A stretch of DNA of 64,000 nt from Panagrolaimus kolymaensis (lineage: Eukaryota > Nematoda > Chromadorea > Rhabditida > Panagrolaimidae), in the NCBI GenBank assembly GCA_028622995.1, contig JAJQJQ010000069.1, forward strand, positions 372,001 through 436,000. Reading direction: 5' to 3'. The position numbers were made by a program, and so were the translations under genes. Shown here piece after piece: positions 1-10,562 of the stretch. Within the stretch, counting starts at the first letter, position 1. Every line of letters begins with the position of its first letter. Below the pieces are notes generated by a model that did no database searches, was not told where the DNA came from, and saw nothing but the letters and a program-made list of their open reading frames with translations.

Positions 1-1
1 T

Positions 2-259
2 TCGGATAAATATGATATTCAAGATCTTAAAGAAACAACAGAACATTTTTTAATTGATGAAATTGATGCTTCAAATGTTAGCAAAATTTCTAATTATTCA
101 ATTATCACAAATTCAACAAAATTGCGAAAAGAATGTTTTGAATTTTTAATGAAATGTTCCAAAAAGAATATAGCTATTAGCGATTTTGATATTTTAGATA
201 AGGATTTTGCTTTAGAAATTTTTAAATATTCTTTTTATCGAATCGCTGATTATTCTTAA
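2..259 (+). CDS. BTB-domain protein, C-terminal part (5' end outside window)
   Basis: An open frame from base 2 to the TAA at 257-259 encodes about 85 residues. They resemble the last exon of the two complete MATH-BTB genes in this window: a helical segment followed by a tail with DFDILDKDFALEIF, compared with DFKLLDKDFALKVL at the end of the gene at 45.3-46.6 kb. This is the region after the BTB fold. MATH-BTB proteins are typically substrate adaptors for cullin-3 ubiquitin ligases; that role is inferred from the family. Only the 3' end is visible, so the presence of a MATH domain cannot be checked here. Confidence 0.7.
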   Translation, partial: SDKYDIQDLKETTEHFLIDEIDASNVSKISNYSIITNSTKLRKECFEFLMKCSKKNIAISDFDILDKDFALEIFKYSFYRIADYS

Positions 260-480
260 ATAAAAATATTTCTGTTTTTTTTTGTTTCGTCTATTTTTTT
301 TGCGTTCGAAAATTCTAATTTTTTTTTCTGAAACACGTGGCACTTGAAACTCAGATCACTGCTTTCTATTTTTTTTTTCTTTCGTTGTCGTAGAAAAAAA
401 TATTAAAATGTAAATTTAAGTTTTCGCTTTCAATTTTAAAGGGAAAAAATTAAATTTTAATGTAAAATAAAGAGTTTTTC

Positions 481-3400
481 TTACGGTGGCAAAATTTCGC
501 ATAAAAGCCTATCAGTTTGTTCTTGAGCTTCCACTAACATAGCTCCACGTTCAGCAACAATGGATTCCAAATTGATTGCATGTTTTTCATTCATTCGAAT
601 CATTTGATCCACTAAATTTCCTTTAGTTGATTGAAATGCCGTGGAAATAACTTGAGCGATGGCTCGAACTTTAGGTCGTTGAGATGGAATGGATTTCCAA
701 CATTCTTCCATAATTTCAACTAAAGTTTTTTCTTGTGGCAAATAATCTTCTATTGTTGGACGTAAATTTTCATTAGTTAATTTATGAAAAAGTTCTAGAA
801 ATTTTTTTGGGAATAAAAAATGTTTTTAAGAAAAAAATCTTACCTTTGTGTCCATAAGTTGTTTTTTCATAAGGTCCAATACGAAAGAGAATTTGATAAA
901 GGATTATTCCAAAACTATATAAATCTCCATAATGATCTCCTCGAGGATATGATTTACCTAATGAAACACCTTGTAAATGTTCTGGAGCAATGGCATAATA
1001 AACTAAAAAAATAATAAAGAATTATAAATTTCAAATGCTTGCGAATTTTTATGTTAACTTTCGACAAAGCACCTTTGAAACACAAAATTCCAAAAATTTC
1101 GCATTTTTACTTCCATAAAAAAAATTAATTACCTTCAAATGGAATATTTTCAATAACCTTCAAATTATTTGATTCAATCAAAGTATGCAATAATTTTGTT
1201 ACACCAAAATTAGTCAATTTTAAAACCCAATTTGCATCGATGAGACAATTGGATAAACTTAATAACCCATGATATCCAACTGGACTTTTATGAAGATAAG
1301 CTAAACCCTTCAAAATATCTCGTAAAAATGCAGAACGAAATGTTTCATCCAATTTAAAATCCAAATCAAATACATAATCTTCGAGTGAAGCCCTTTCAAC
1401 AAGGTTATGGAGAATATAAAATTTATCTCCATCATTATAACAAATTCCAATAAAATTTGTTAAATTATCATGATTTATTCGTTTTAATTCCATTATATAA
1501 TTTAAATCATCTTTACCAAATCGAATATGATATAAATGTTTGAGAGAAATGAATTCAGCTTTAGTGGTTTCAAGAATGGCATAAGCTGGAATAACTCGAC
1601 GTTTGGATGATAAAGTTGTAGCATCTGGATGGTTTCCTCCCTTTCCTTTCACGGATGATTGTTTATTTTCAATTACTTTTATTGAAGATCGAGGAATTTT
1701 CCAATGCATTCGAAATGCATCTAATCGGCGTCTAAAAATTTTTTTAATATGTTTTATCGAGAAATTTTTGGCCTTCGTTTGGAGATCAAAAAATTGAAGG
1801 CAGATAATTATCGATGCTGATAATTTATCTAAATAAATTAAATATTTTTAGAAGTCCTTTTTCAAAATTATAAAAAATAATTAAATTAAACTTGAAACTT
1901 TTTTCACTTTAGCACTTCTCCACAGTTTTTTTTAGTTATTTCCAAATTTTCATAGCAACACCGACAAACAACTACTTACTGTCGTCGATAAAAGAAGAAA
2001 ATAATAGCTAAAGAAATAACCAAAACTGCCACTCCGCCAGCAATGATGTATGGTACATAATTAACACATCCACCTAAATATACACATGGATCCAAAGGTT
2101 GTTTACGGCCATTAAACCACGCAGTATTATTTATAGGTGTTAAAGAAACATCCATGCAACGATTTTGAACGCATGTAGTTTTAGTAAAAATTGCCATAAA
2201 AGCTGTATTTATTTCTGAATCCTTGTTTGGCTTCCATGTTAATGAAAATTGAGGAATTCGAATTGCAGCTGCATCAAATTCAATTGAACCAAATGGAAAT
2301 TGAGTCAATTGAGCGGATTTATAAATATCGGCTACAGTGGAACCAGTGGTGGATCCTCCCGATTGTCGAAGGCCCACGCAAAAGCCATAACATGAAAGAT
2401 AAGTTAGATAATATTCGTGGAAGTTAATCTAAAATTATACAAGTAAAAGTTACTTCGAAATTCGAATCTTGCCAATGATCGGGAAATTTTTTTTCTCTAA
2501 ATCCAAAAATCTTTAAAAACACCTCAAAAAAACTAACTTGATCATATTTATCTCCAATTTTGGTTGATAAAAATGTATTTATTTGTGGATAATTCGCATA
2601 ACTCGGAGCAATCTAAAAACATTTTTTTTCTCAAAAAATTTAGAACAAAATAAATATTTTTTACCATCAAAACTGTGCCATCATACGTAACGGTTCCCAT
2701 AGTATTTGCACAATATTCAGCTACATTATTACAAATTACAACTATGATATAATTATCTCGACCTAATGCAACAAAATTCATTCGTTTTACAGCGGTGGAA
2801 AGATCTTGAAAAGTGCCATCCACAATGATCACTAAAAACTTCTTTGTTTGTTTGTGAATTTTGAAATTGACTTTTTGTGATTTTGACTTACATTTAACTG
2901 AAGTTCTCATTTTATCTATATTTGATGCCATATTACCCCAATTTTCTTCATCCATTGCAATCACTTGAGAAATATTTACAGTACTAATTTGTTTTAAATA
3001 TTCAGCTACACCAATAAAAAGTGGAACATTTTTAATATTTGTTTGAATTGGACCCACTAATATTAACTAAAAATCCTTGGTTTTATATTTTCTTTTCAAG
3101 GCTCAAAACCGCAAGATGACTCACTTGAGTTTGATTTATAGCAATGGTTAAGGCTTTAATTGTGAGTGCAACACTGATGGCTGTTGTATCATCAAATTGA
3201 ATGGAAGTTGGATAAAGAGCTGAATTAAAAATGCCGAGAGAGTTTCCAGATCGAAGAAAAACAGGAATATTCCAAAAATATGAGAGCCTTGCAATTTCTT
3301 GAGTTTCCACACTGCAATCATCCGTGATAATGGCTTTAATACTTTTTCGCCAAACCATTTCTCCAGCATTTGCTGTTCCGATCGATTTAAAACTATTATC

Positions 3401-3839
3401 ACAGCCCGTTCCATTATAGAGTCTAAAATAAGTTTTTTGAGCTTCAAAAATTAGAGATGGCTAAAAAGGTTCCAAAAAAAAGAAAGTATGAAAAGCTATT
3501 TCGCGAAATCTCTTAACGAATATTTGATTGATGCCAATTTGCAAAAAAATGAATTCAAAATGGTAAAACTTATGTTGAAGCCTTATTATTATTTCTTACA
3601 ATTTTAGTAAACTTTAGGTTGGTTAAGAAATTCGGTAAAAGATTGATTGATTAAACTTACATAACACTTTCAGAACAAATTCCTGCAGTTAATGCATCAT
3701 TTAAAGCATATTGACAAATATTAATTATATTTGGATCATTATCTATTATTCCAACGGCTAATTGAGCATCCACAATCATGATGCCACAAAATAAAAATAC
3801 CGTACACAATTTAATGAAGTTCGCAAATTTGTGTTTCAT
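481..3839 (-). CDS. Receptor guanylate-cyclase-like protein lacking the cyclase domain
   Basis: Nine exons (3661-3839, 3125-3422, 2892-3066, 2665-2831, 2538-2612, 1980-2428, 1133-1731, 844-1002, 481-794) join in phase to 804 residues. A signal peptide (residues 1-26) leads into an ANF-receptor-like extracellular region. One transmembrane helix lies at about 421-444, followed by a basic juxtamembrane stretch (YRRQRRLDAFRMHWKIP), a kinase-homology domain (about 455-755) and the usual dimerisation helix (NLVDQMIRMNEKH) ending EILPP. The kinase-like domain is degenerate: HGLLSLSNCLID replaces the catalytic loop and NFG replaces DFG, as expected of a pseudokinase module. In this family a catalytic cyclase domain of roughly 250 residues follows directly. 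Here a TAA at 481-483 ends the frame, and it overlaps a good donor (CC then GTAAG). No cyclase sequence occurs on the minus strand down to base 1. Without it the protein could not make cGMP. Confidence 0.85.
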
Positions 3840-4180
3840 TTTACAACCAATTTTCTAAACACAATTTTGTCGTTTCTTAGGAATAAAAAAAAGTTAAAAT
3901 TTATATCAAAAAATAAAAAATGGAAGATTCACACTTACTTTTTTAAAGTTGTTGGTAATAATATTTTTTATTTTAATGAATAGGCTCAATACTTTTTTTA
4001 TTTTCCACGTTGTCAAGGTGATGAGGCTCTATGACACTTTTTTTACATTTCATCCTCTTCAAAAGCTTAGGTAAAAAAAAAAATAATAACTCATACTCAC
4101 TCGTCTTCAAATTCACTTTTCTATGCCTTCTTTCTCTTCTTTTTTCTTTTTCCCCCAAGTGTCAGCTTTTAAAATGTCGC
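3840..4180. other. Intergenic, upstream of the cyclase-like receptor
   Basis: AT-rich sequence between divergent units. It should hold the promoter of the minus-strand receptor gene. Short open frames on both strands here have low-complexity Lys/Phe-rich translations and no recognisable domain, so none is called. Confidence 0.4.
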
Positions 4181-4186
4181 TATCAA

Positions 4187-4345
4187 CTCTCTCTTATAAA
4201 ACAACAACAGCAAATCCCAATAAAAAATGGAGCATAAAAAACTGGAGGTGTTTTAATAATCTCTGGAATGGCTTTACTTGTATGGATTTTTGGTGGTTCA
4301 GGTATTTGATAAAAAAAAAAGAATGAATATCTTTAAATGATTTTT
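4187..4345 (+). pseudogene. Decayed last exon of a third 10-Cys-module gene
   Basis: This matches the final exon and 3' flank of the 2-module gene (5865-6010): the same start (KTTTANPN), then a one-base shift, then GGVLIISGMALLVW in another frame, corresponding to the GPI-type tail, then TGA and an AT-rich 3' flank. The similarity continues to about 4570 (compare 6200-6340). No intact upstream exons were found, so it is called a truncated, frame-shifted relic left by tandem duplication. Confidence 0.6.
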
Positions 4346-4683
4346 TCGTAACAATAATAAATAAATAAAAACTAATTCATTGATTGAAGTTTTAAAATAG
4401 TTATATGAATTATGAAACATAAAAACTTTTAACCACCAAAAACTTTAATAAAAAAATAACCTAAACAATAGCAACGTAAAATACCGTAACATTGTTATCA
4501 TTGATTTCCCTAATAATAGAGTTTAAAAAAAGTTTAGTTTTGACATTTTAAAAGTGTTTCAATCAATGATTTATAGTAACCTTTTTTTGTTTGTAAAAAT
4601 TTGATCAAGGACGTATGCAAAGTTTATAAGAATGAAAAAAAAACTGAAAATGAAGTATTTTTTTCTTTTCACTTTACTTTGCC

Positions 4684-4779
4684 AAATCTTTCATTCTTGG
4701 AGTTTTTCTCTTTCGTTGATCGGTCGTTTTTTCGCTTGTGCTTACTCGTTGGATTTTCGTGTTCGTCGTTAAAGAAAAA
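4684..4779 (+). promoter_or_regulatory. 96-nt leader/promoter repeat, copy 1
   Basis: By eye this is base-for-base identical to 6625-6720. It sits immediately upstream of the start codon of the 2-module gene, so it probably contains the 5' untranslated region and core promoter. The distal sequence upstream (around 4600-4680 versus 6540-6620) is also related but less conserved. Confidence 0.6.
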
Positions 4780-4787
4780 TAAAAGTC

Positions 4788-5963
4788 ATGGTTTCTGCGT
4801 TGGTTGTTGGTTTCGTTCTTCTCATCGCTCTTGTTCCATCTTCTGATGCAGTTATATGTTATGATTATGATAGATGTGAAACAAAAATAGGTGATTCGGG
4901 AGGTAAACTTTTTTCCTTTTTTTCCATATTTTAAAAACAATTTTTAGAGGGCTATCAAAAAGTTGATTGTGATGCATGTTTTATTTGGGGCTGTTTTTAT
5001 GATAACGTATTTTATTATGGATCGGGATGCAAAGGTGATGATAACATTTGTAACACTGGAAACAATCAACTTGGAGATTATGAAGATGAAAAAGGTTTCT
5101 ATTTCTTTTGCGACACTTGTAATCTTGATTCAGTTGAAGATGTATGTTTTCATTAGAAATAGGATCATTTTGGTTGTCGTATTTAAACAAAATTTAAAGG
5201 GAAAACATACATGTATATCAACAATATGTAATCTTATATTAAGAAGATTATTAATTTTTAGCTAAAACGTCTACGTAACCGTAAACAATTGCCTTTTTTA
5301 ATTGATAAGCCTTGTAACGCTTATGAGAAAAGAAGAAAAAATGATACTTCTATTATTTGTGAGAAGCAAAATAAATGTGAAGGAAAATTTTATAAAGCAG
5401 GTAAAAATTTATAATTTCGTTCTTCAAATAAAAAAAGTTTTTTTTAGAATATATCGTCCCGGGTGGCTTAGAATGTGATGAATGTGCTGGTTGGAGCTGT
5501 GTTATCAATAAGATGCTATTTACGGGATACGGTTGCAAAGGTGATAACAACATCTGTAAAGTTGGAAACAATCAAAATGAATCAGAAAAATATGAAAACT
5601 CAAGTTGGTTTGTTACGTGTAACAAGTCCCGATGCGCTTCTCAAACATTATCTAAGGTTTGTTTTTTCTTTCATCTTTTTTATTGAATTTATTGTTATAT
5701 TTTAGTTGAAAGAAAATGCAACTTTATCAAACGAAGATTACAATGATGATGTAAAATGCGACGCCCAAGGTTTAAAATACGTTCTTGAAAGCACTTCTAC
5801 TCAACTTCCTCATCATACTCAACTTCCTAATAACAATGAATTTCCTCATCCTGATCAACTATCTGGTAAAACAACAACGGCTAATCCCAATGAAGCAAAA
5901 ACTGGTGGTGTTTTGAAAATCGCTGGAATGGTACTTCTTGGATGCCTTTTTGTTGGTTTTTGA
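4788..5963 (+). CDS. Secreted 10-cysteine repeat protein, two modules, probable GPI anchor
   Basis: Five exons (4788-4902, 4948-5141, 5262-5400, 5448-5656, 5706-5963) join in phase to 304 residues. A signal peptide covers about residues 1-21. Two copies of a cysteine module follow: C-x5-6-C, then C-x2-C-x4-C with a central Trp, GxGCKGDxNIC, a TC/FC pair near the end, and one last Cys in the next exon. That makes 10 Cys per module. A Thr/Pro/His-rich stalk leads to a C-terminal hydrophobic stretch ending in the stop (LLGCLFVGF), typical of a GPI signal. I do not recognise a named domain; Ly6/three-finger or nematode ET-like folds are possible from the Cys count. Compared with the next gene, the ancestral ATG has become ATA (4779-4781) and translation must start at what was codon 4. 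Confidence 0.8.
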
Positions 5964-6624
5964 TTAAAAATAGAATATCTTAAAATAATTTTCTTGTAAT
6001 AATAATAAATAAATACTTATTTCAATTATATTAGCTTTTGAAATATTATGGTAAAAACTAAAATATGTGACATTTGGATGAATCTAAGAATATTCGATTT
6101 TACATTGTTGATTTGTTTTTGTTTGATTCTTTTCAAAAATCTTGAAACCCCAATGGCTCGAAATATTTTTTTACGAAAATCTTCATACCTTACTTATTTT
6201 ATAAATAATTACCTAAACAATAGCAACGGAAAATGCAGTTATATAAATATCAAAGATTTCCCTAATAAAAGAGTTTAAAAAGTTTAGTTTTGATATTTTA
6301 AAAGCATTCTCTTACATTGGATGTAACTTTTTTTGTAAAATTTTTTATCACGGATGCTTTTAATAAATGTTTTTTAATAATAGTCTGGTGGAACGAGATA
6401 ATTCAATAATAATGAGAAAAGAAATTTTTTCTTCTCCTAATAACCGTCGTCAATAAAATAAAAGCATGGAAATTTTTGAGTACAAAAAAAAGTTACGAAA
6501 ATCAAAGAAAACTTTCTTGAAACGAAAGCGAAAAACGCCACAAAGCATGCAAATTTTATAAGAATGAAACCAAGAACAAAAATGAAGCCTTCGTTTTTGC
6601 CTATAAAAAGAAATCATTTTTGTA
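5964..6624. repeat. Spacer between paralogues, duplicated relative to 4.3-4.7 kb
   Basis: This holds the 3' flank of the 2-module gene (AATAAA at 6004-6009) and then AT-rich spacer. Segments match the spacer upstream of that gene (for example CCTAAACAATAGCAACG near 6212 and 4461, and the stretch around GTTTAGTTTTGA). This supports a tandem duplication with a unit of roughly 1.9 kb. No gene is visible. Confidence 0.55.
6004..6009 (+). terminator. Polyadenylation signal AATAAA
   Basis: Canonical hexamer about 40 bases after the stop codon of the 2-module gene. Confidence 0.5.
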
Positions 6625-6720
6625 AAATCTTTCATTCTTGGAGTTTTTCTCTTTCGTTGATCGGTCGTTTTTTCGCTTGTGCTTACTCGTTGGATTTTCG
6701 TGTTCGTCGTTAAAGAAAAA
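6625..6720 (+). promoter_or_regulatory. 96-nt leader/promoter repeat, copy 2
   Basis: Identical by eye to 4684-4779 and placed directly before the ATG of the 4-module gene. Identity here exceeds that of the adjacent coding exons, which suggests recent gene conversion or strong constraint on shared regulation. Confidence 0.6.
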
Positions 6721-6722
6721 AA

Positions 6723-8983
6723 ATGAAAGTCTTGGTTTCTGCTTTGGTTGTTGGTTTTGCTCTTCTCATTGCTCTTGTTCCATCTTCTGATACTCTCTTC
6801 ACATGTTTAGAGTACAGAATGTGTGAATCAAAGTCTGACAAAAACGAAACAGGTAAGTATTTTTTTATTGCCTTGATATCTGACTTAAATGCCACAATGA
6901 ATCTTTCATGAAGTTACTTTTTGAATTTTCCAACTTTGAGTATGAATGAATTGTGTTTTTTCGTTTTCAGATTCTGAAGCTTCTGTTGAATGTGATGATG
7001 AATGTGCTGCATGGGAATGTGTATACAATGGAATGCGCTATCTAGGAGCTGGATGCAAAGGTGTTGAAAACGTTTGCAGAATTGGAAACAATCAAGATAA
7101 AACTGAATGGATTGATGAAACACCTGGTGCTTATAATTTCTTTTCATCATGTAACAATAGGATGTGTGCTCTTCTTAAATTGAAAGATGTAAGTTTATTA
7201 GTATAAAAAGTGGGGATTTTTTCCTGTGCGAACTAGCAATTGTTTTAAGCTTTTGTTATCACTGTAGTCGATTATCTTTTTTATTATTACACCATTTTCA
7301 TCTTGTTTATTCATTTATTTTCTATCAAATGCTGTTTTAGTTAATAGGTTCTAAAAGCTTTGATGGGCTTCGAGATGGTGAATGTGATGTCAATGTTAAA
7401 AGAACTCCTTTGCAATGTGAAAAGCAAAACATCTGTAAAGTAAATGGAATAACAAACACTGGTAAGTTTTTTGCTTTAATGTATCAAAAAATTAATGAGA
7501 AATTTTTAGATCACGCTCTTCCGTTGATTGTAAATTGTACTGAATGCGCTGCATGGGAATGTCTTTACAATGGAATAAAATATGTAGGCCTTGGATGCAA
7601 TGGTGATAGCAACATTTGTAAACATGTCAAAGAGCAGGATAAATCTCCATATCATGAAAACGAGACAATTTGGTTTGTTACCTGTAAAGACACAAATAAC
7701 TGTGTTCGGTCGGCATTGAAAGAAGTTTGTTTTTTGTTTTGTTATTTTATCTTTATGCTTTATTACATATTTTAGTATCAAAAACTTGAAAATTATTCAG
7801 AGAAAATTCCTCAAAGTAATGAAACCATGGAATGCAACCCCTATGTTACGAGTGTCGATGACCTTTCAACAACAACTCCTGTCAACATTGAAACAACAGC
7901 TCTTGAAAATGTCGAAACATCAACTCCTGTCCATAATGAAACAACAACTCGTGGCGAAGATGAAGCTTCAACTCCTGAACATAACGAAACATCAACTCGT
8001 GGCACTGAAGAAGCAACAACTTGTAGCGCTGCTGAAACAAAAAAGGGTCCTTTGATATGTGAAAAACAAAAATCGTGTGCAAAAAGAACTTCCAAATCAG
8101 GTAAAAGCTTTATCTTACATATGTAAACTTTTTAATCCAAAATATCTTTTTCAGATCCTTCATTTCCTGATGAAATTGATTGTGATGAATGCGCTGCTTG
8201 GAGCTGCATACTTAACAACACATTGCATACGGGCTTTGGCTGCAAAGGTGAAAGCAACATTTGCAACAATGGAGAAAACCAAAACGGAACTGAATCTCAT
8301 GATGAAGAAAGCTGGTATGTTACATGTAATGATGCCGATAACTGTGCTTCCAAGAAGCTGCATGAGGTAGGTTTTTAATTTGCTTTTATGATAGTAATTT
8401 TGTATTGTTATTATTTTAGTACACGAACAACGTTGGTAAATGGAAAAAAGCTGCTTTCAATCATGATGGAGAATGCAATCTCAAGGCCCTTCGATGTGAA
8501 AAGGCAAACAACTGCCGAACCAAGAAAGGTGTATTTGGCGGTTAGTTGTTTTTTTTTATTATCCTTTACTCATTAGTTTCATATTTTAGGCGAATTATCG
8601 CATGTCGAATGTCAAGAATGTGCTGCATGGTCCTGTGTCAAGAGTGGTGTCGCATATACTGGTCTTGGATGCAAAGGTGATCCAAACATATGTCAAACTG
8701 GAAGCAACCAAAATGGCACCGAATTCCATTACAGAACAAACTATTTCGTATCCTGCAATGACCATATGTGTGCCTTTCCAACAATCAAAGATGTTAGTTA
8801 ATTTTCTTTTAAACTCTTTACTTTTTCTAACTTATTGTTTTTTAGTTTGTTCTTCGTGTTGGACGTGAAAATCCATGGTTTGCTGACATCGAATGTGACC
8901 CTAACATGGCTGTTACGAAGGATGGTATCTTCAAATGTCTTGCGCTCTTCTCTTTTGTTTACTTCATTTTTCTTGGTGTTTAA
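6723..8983 (+). CDS. Secreted 10-cysteine repeat protein, four modules, probable GPI anchor
   Basis: Nine exons (6723-6852, 6971-7188, 7341-7461, 7510-7724, 7776-8100, 8155-8366, 8420-8540, 8590-8792, 8846-8983) join in phase to 560 residues. A signal peptide nearly identical to the upstream paralogue is followed by four 10-Cys modules, each with CxxxC or CxxC, AAW, a GxGCxG centre and a late Cys pair. Modules are built as two-exon cassettes: a linker exon (phase 0 to 1) plus a Cys exon (phase 1 to 0), so each cassette can duplicate without a frameshift. The linker exon at 7776-8100 is expanded by Thr/Glu-rich repeats (ETTTRGEDEAST-like) that look like a mucin-type stalk. The C-terminus is hydrophobic (ALFSFVYFIFLGV), as in GPI-anchored proteins. 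Function unknown; a cell-surface or cuticle-facing role is inferred only. Confidence 0.82.
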
Positions 8984-9189
8984 TTATTTAATAATAATAT
9001 GTGTTTAATAATAATATTTGTTTTTTAATTTATTTTCGTTTTTAATAATAATAATAAATGACTAATTTTCAATTCATTTGTGTCTTACTTTTTCTTTAGT
9101 ATCAAGAAAGTTTTATAACATTTTCATGGAGCAATTAGTTTGAGAACATTCCTTTATGAAACACGATTGAAAACATTTTGTGTGTTAGT

Positions 9190-9405
9190 AAAAAGCGACT
9201 TTATGGTAAAAAATATGGTTGCTAATGCGGCAGCAGGTTTTCGACTTGGTATGGCAGCATCTTTGGATCATCGCATGTGGATTCATCAGCATGATTTTTG
9301 AATCGATGATGATTGGTTATTGTATGAAACGAAATCCACCGCTGTTGCGGGAGGAAGAGCATTGATTCATGGGAAAATGTGGACTCGAGATGGAAGAAAT
9401 GGTAG
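9190..9405 (+). pseudogene. Acyl-CoA thioesterase II relic (C-terminal half)
   Basis: The frame containing 9215 reads SDFMVKNMVANAAAG, then LGMAASLDHRMWIHQHDF, a TGA at 9299-9301, then IDDDWLLYETKSTAVAGGRA and LIHGKMWTRDG. SLDH plus WLLYE plus GRALIxGxMWxxDG is the signature of the second hotdog domain of TesB/ACOT8-type thioesterases. The in-frame stop and loss of the following motif mark it as non-functional. The other half lies at 11.1 kb in the wrong order. Confidence 0.65.
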
Positions 9406-9658
9406 GATGATGATAAAGGTCTTCTTTTATCAGATTCCGATGCACCTATGTAAACATGCATTATTATTACAACTTAGAGAATGAGTTTTTGTGTGAAATG
9501 GCTATGAAATGCTTCAATGATGAATACTCGCAAAAATCCAAAGTGCATTAATCAAGGTGAAGCTATTTTAGGCAACAAAAAAAGCTACAGTAAACATAAA
9601 CAATAAATACAAAATAATCAATCACACAAAATACAATTCAAAGACAATTAAAGATTTA

Positions 9659-10562
9659 TTAGTATATTTCAACATAAGGTATATATTCAACTAACAAAAC
9701 TTTGTTTTCACTTCTTTCTTCTTTTTGTTTAGGAGGTTCATTTCCCCAGTATATGAAAAATTGAGCAAAAATAATTCCATTAAAAGTTGATGCAGCAATA
9801 TAAACGAATAGAGTAAGAAGATCATCAGTTTCAGTTAATGATGTGAAGATTCTTGCCAAACAGCCACCCAATTGAAGACAAACGGTAAGGAATGCAAGTT
9901 GACCAGTTGATTTATTGCGATAATTTTCAAGAATTTGAGCTCCCTAAAAAAGCTTATATTAACAAAATGTAACAGTAAAGAAATGAAGAAACCTTTGACG
10001 CTATAATAATTGGTATACCAGCAGCTTGAAATACATACAAAACATTCAAAGGGATAAAATGTAACAAAATAGCAGAAATAAGAGCCGAAAGTGTTGCCAA
10101 GAAACCCAAAGCATAAGCGGAATAATCAGAAAAGTGAAGGATTTGCATGATAATGATCGCTGTTTGAATTGCAACAAATATTGATTCACCATATTGACTT
10201 ACAACAAATTGTTTTTCATAGCTATATGAGCATGTTCCTAACGCAGCCATAAATCCAAGAATCATAGAAATAAGTGATACACCTTCAGCAGATTTAGCAC
10301 GATGAATTTTGATGATTTGTGGAACAAATAAGAACATTGCACCAGCAGTAATTGCAAGACCAATGATACGAGAAGCAACTAGAGGTACACATTCTTCTAA
10401 AAAATAAATCAAACGTTTAGAATCAAACAATAAAGAAAGAAAGAAAAACTTACGATGAAAGATGTTTAAGTTAATAACCAACTCTTCAAAGCAATTTTTA
10501 GGATAAACGAATTGAACCAGTTCAAAAAATTTAAATTTGATTTTGTCAACCATGTTTTTCAT
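9659..10562 (-). CDS. MPDU1: Mannose-P-dolichol utilization defect 1 protein
   Basis: Three exons (10454-10562, 9993-10396, 9659-9943) join in phase to 265 residues, close to the usual MPDU1 length (about 250). It is a polytopic membrane protein with two PQ-loop units. The first carries FVPQIIKI followed by SAEGVSLISM; the second carries the family signature SKGAQILENYRNKSTGQLAF with GGCLARIFTSL. MPDU1 proteins reside in the endoplasmic reticulum and are needed for use of mannose- and glucose-phosphate-dolichol as sugar donors in N-glycan and GPI-anchor assembly. The start ATG at 10562 is the first in frame; a second at 10553 is possible. The gene sits between two fragments of a dead thioesterase gene. 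Confidence 0.93.

Noticed and set aside
9222..9461. 79-codon minus-strand frame
   Set aside because: Antisense shadow of the thioesterase relic.
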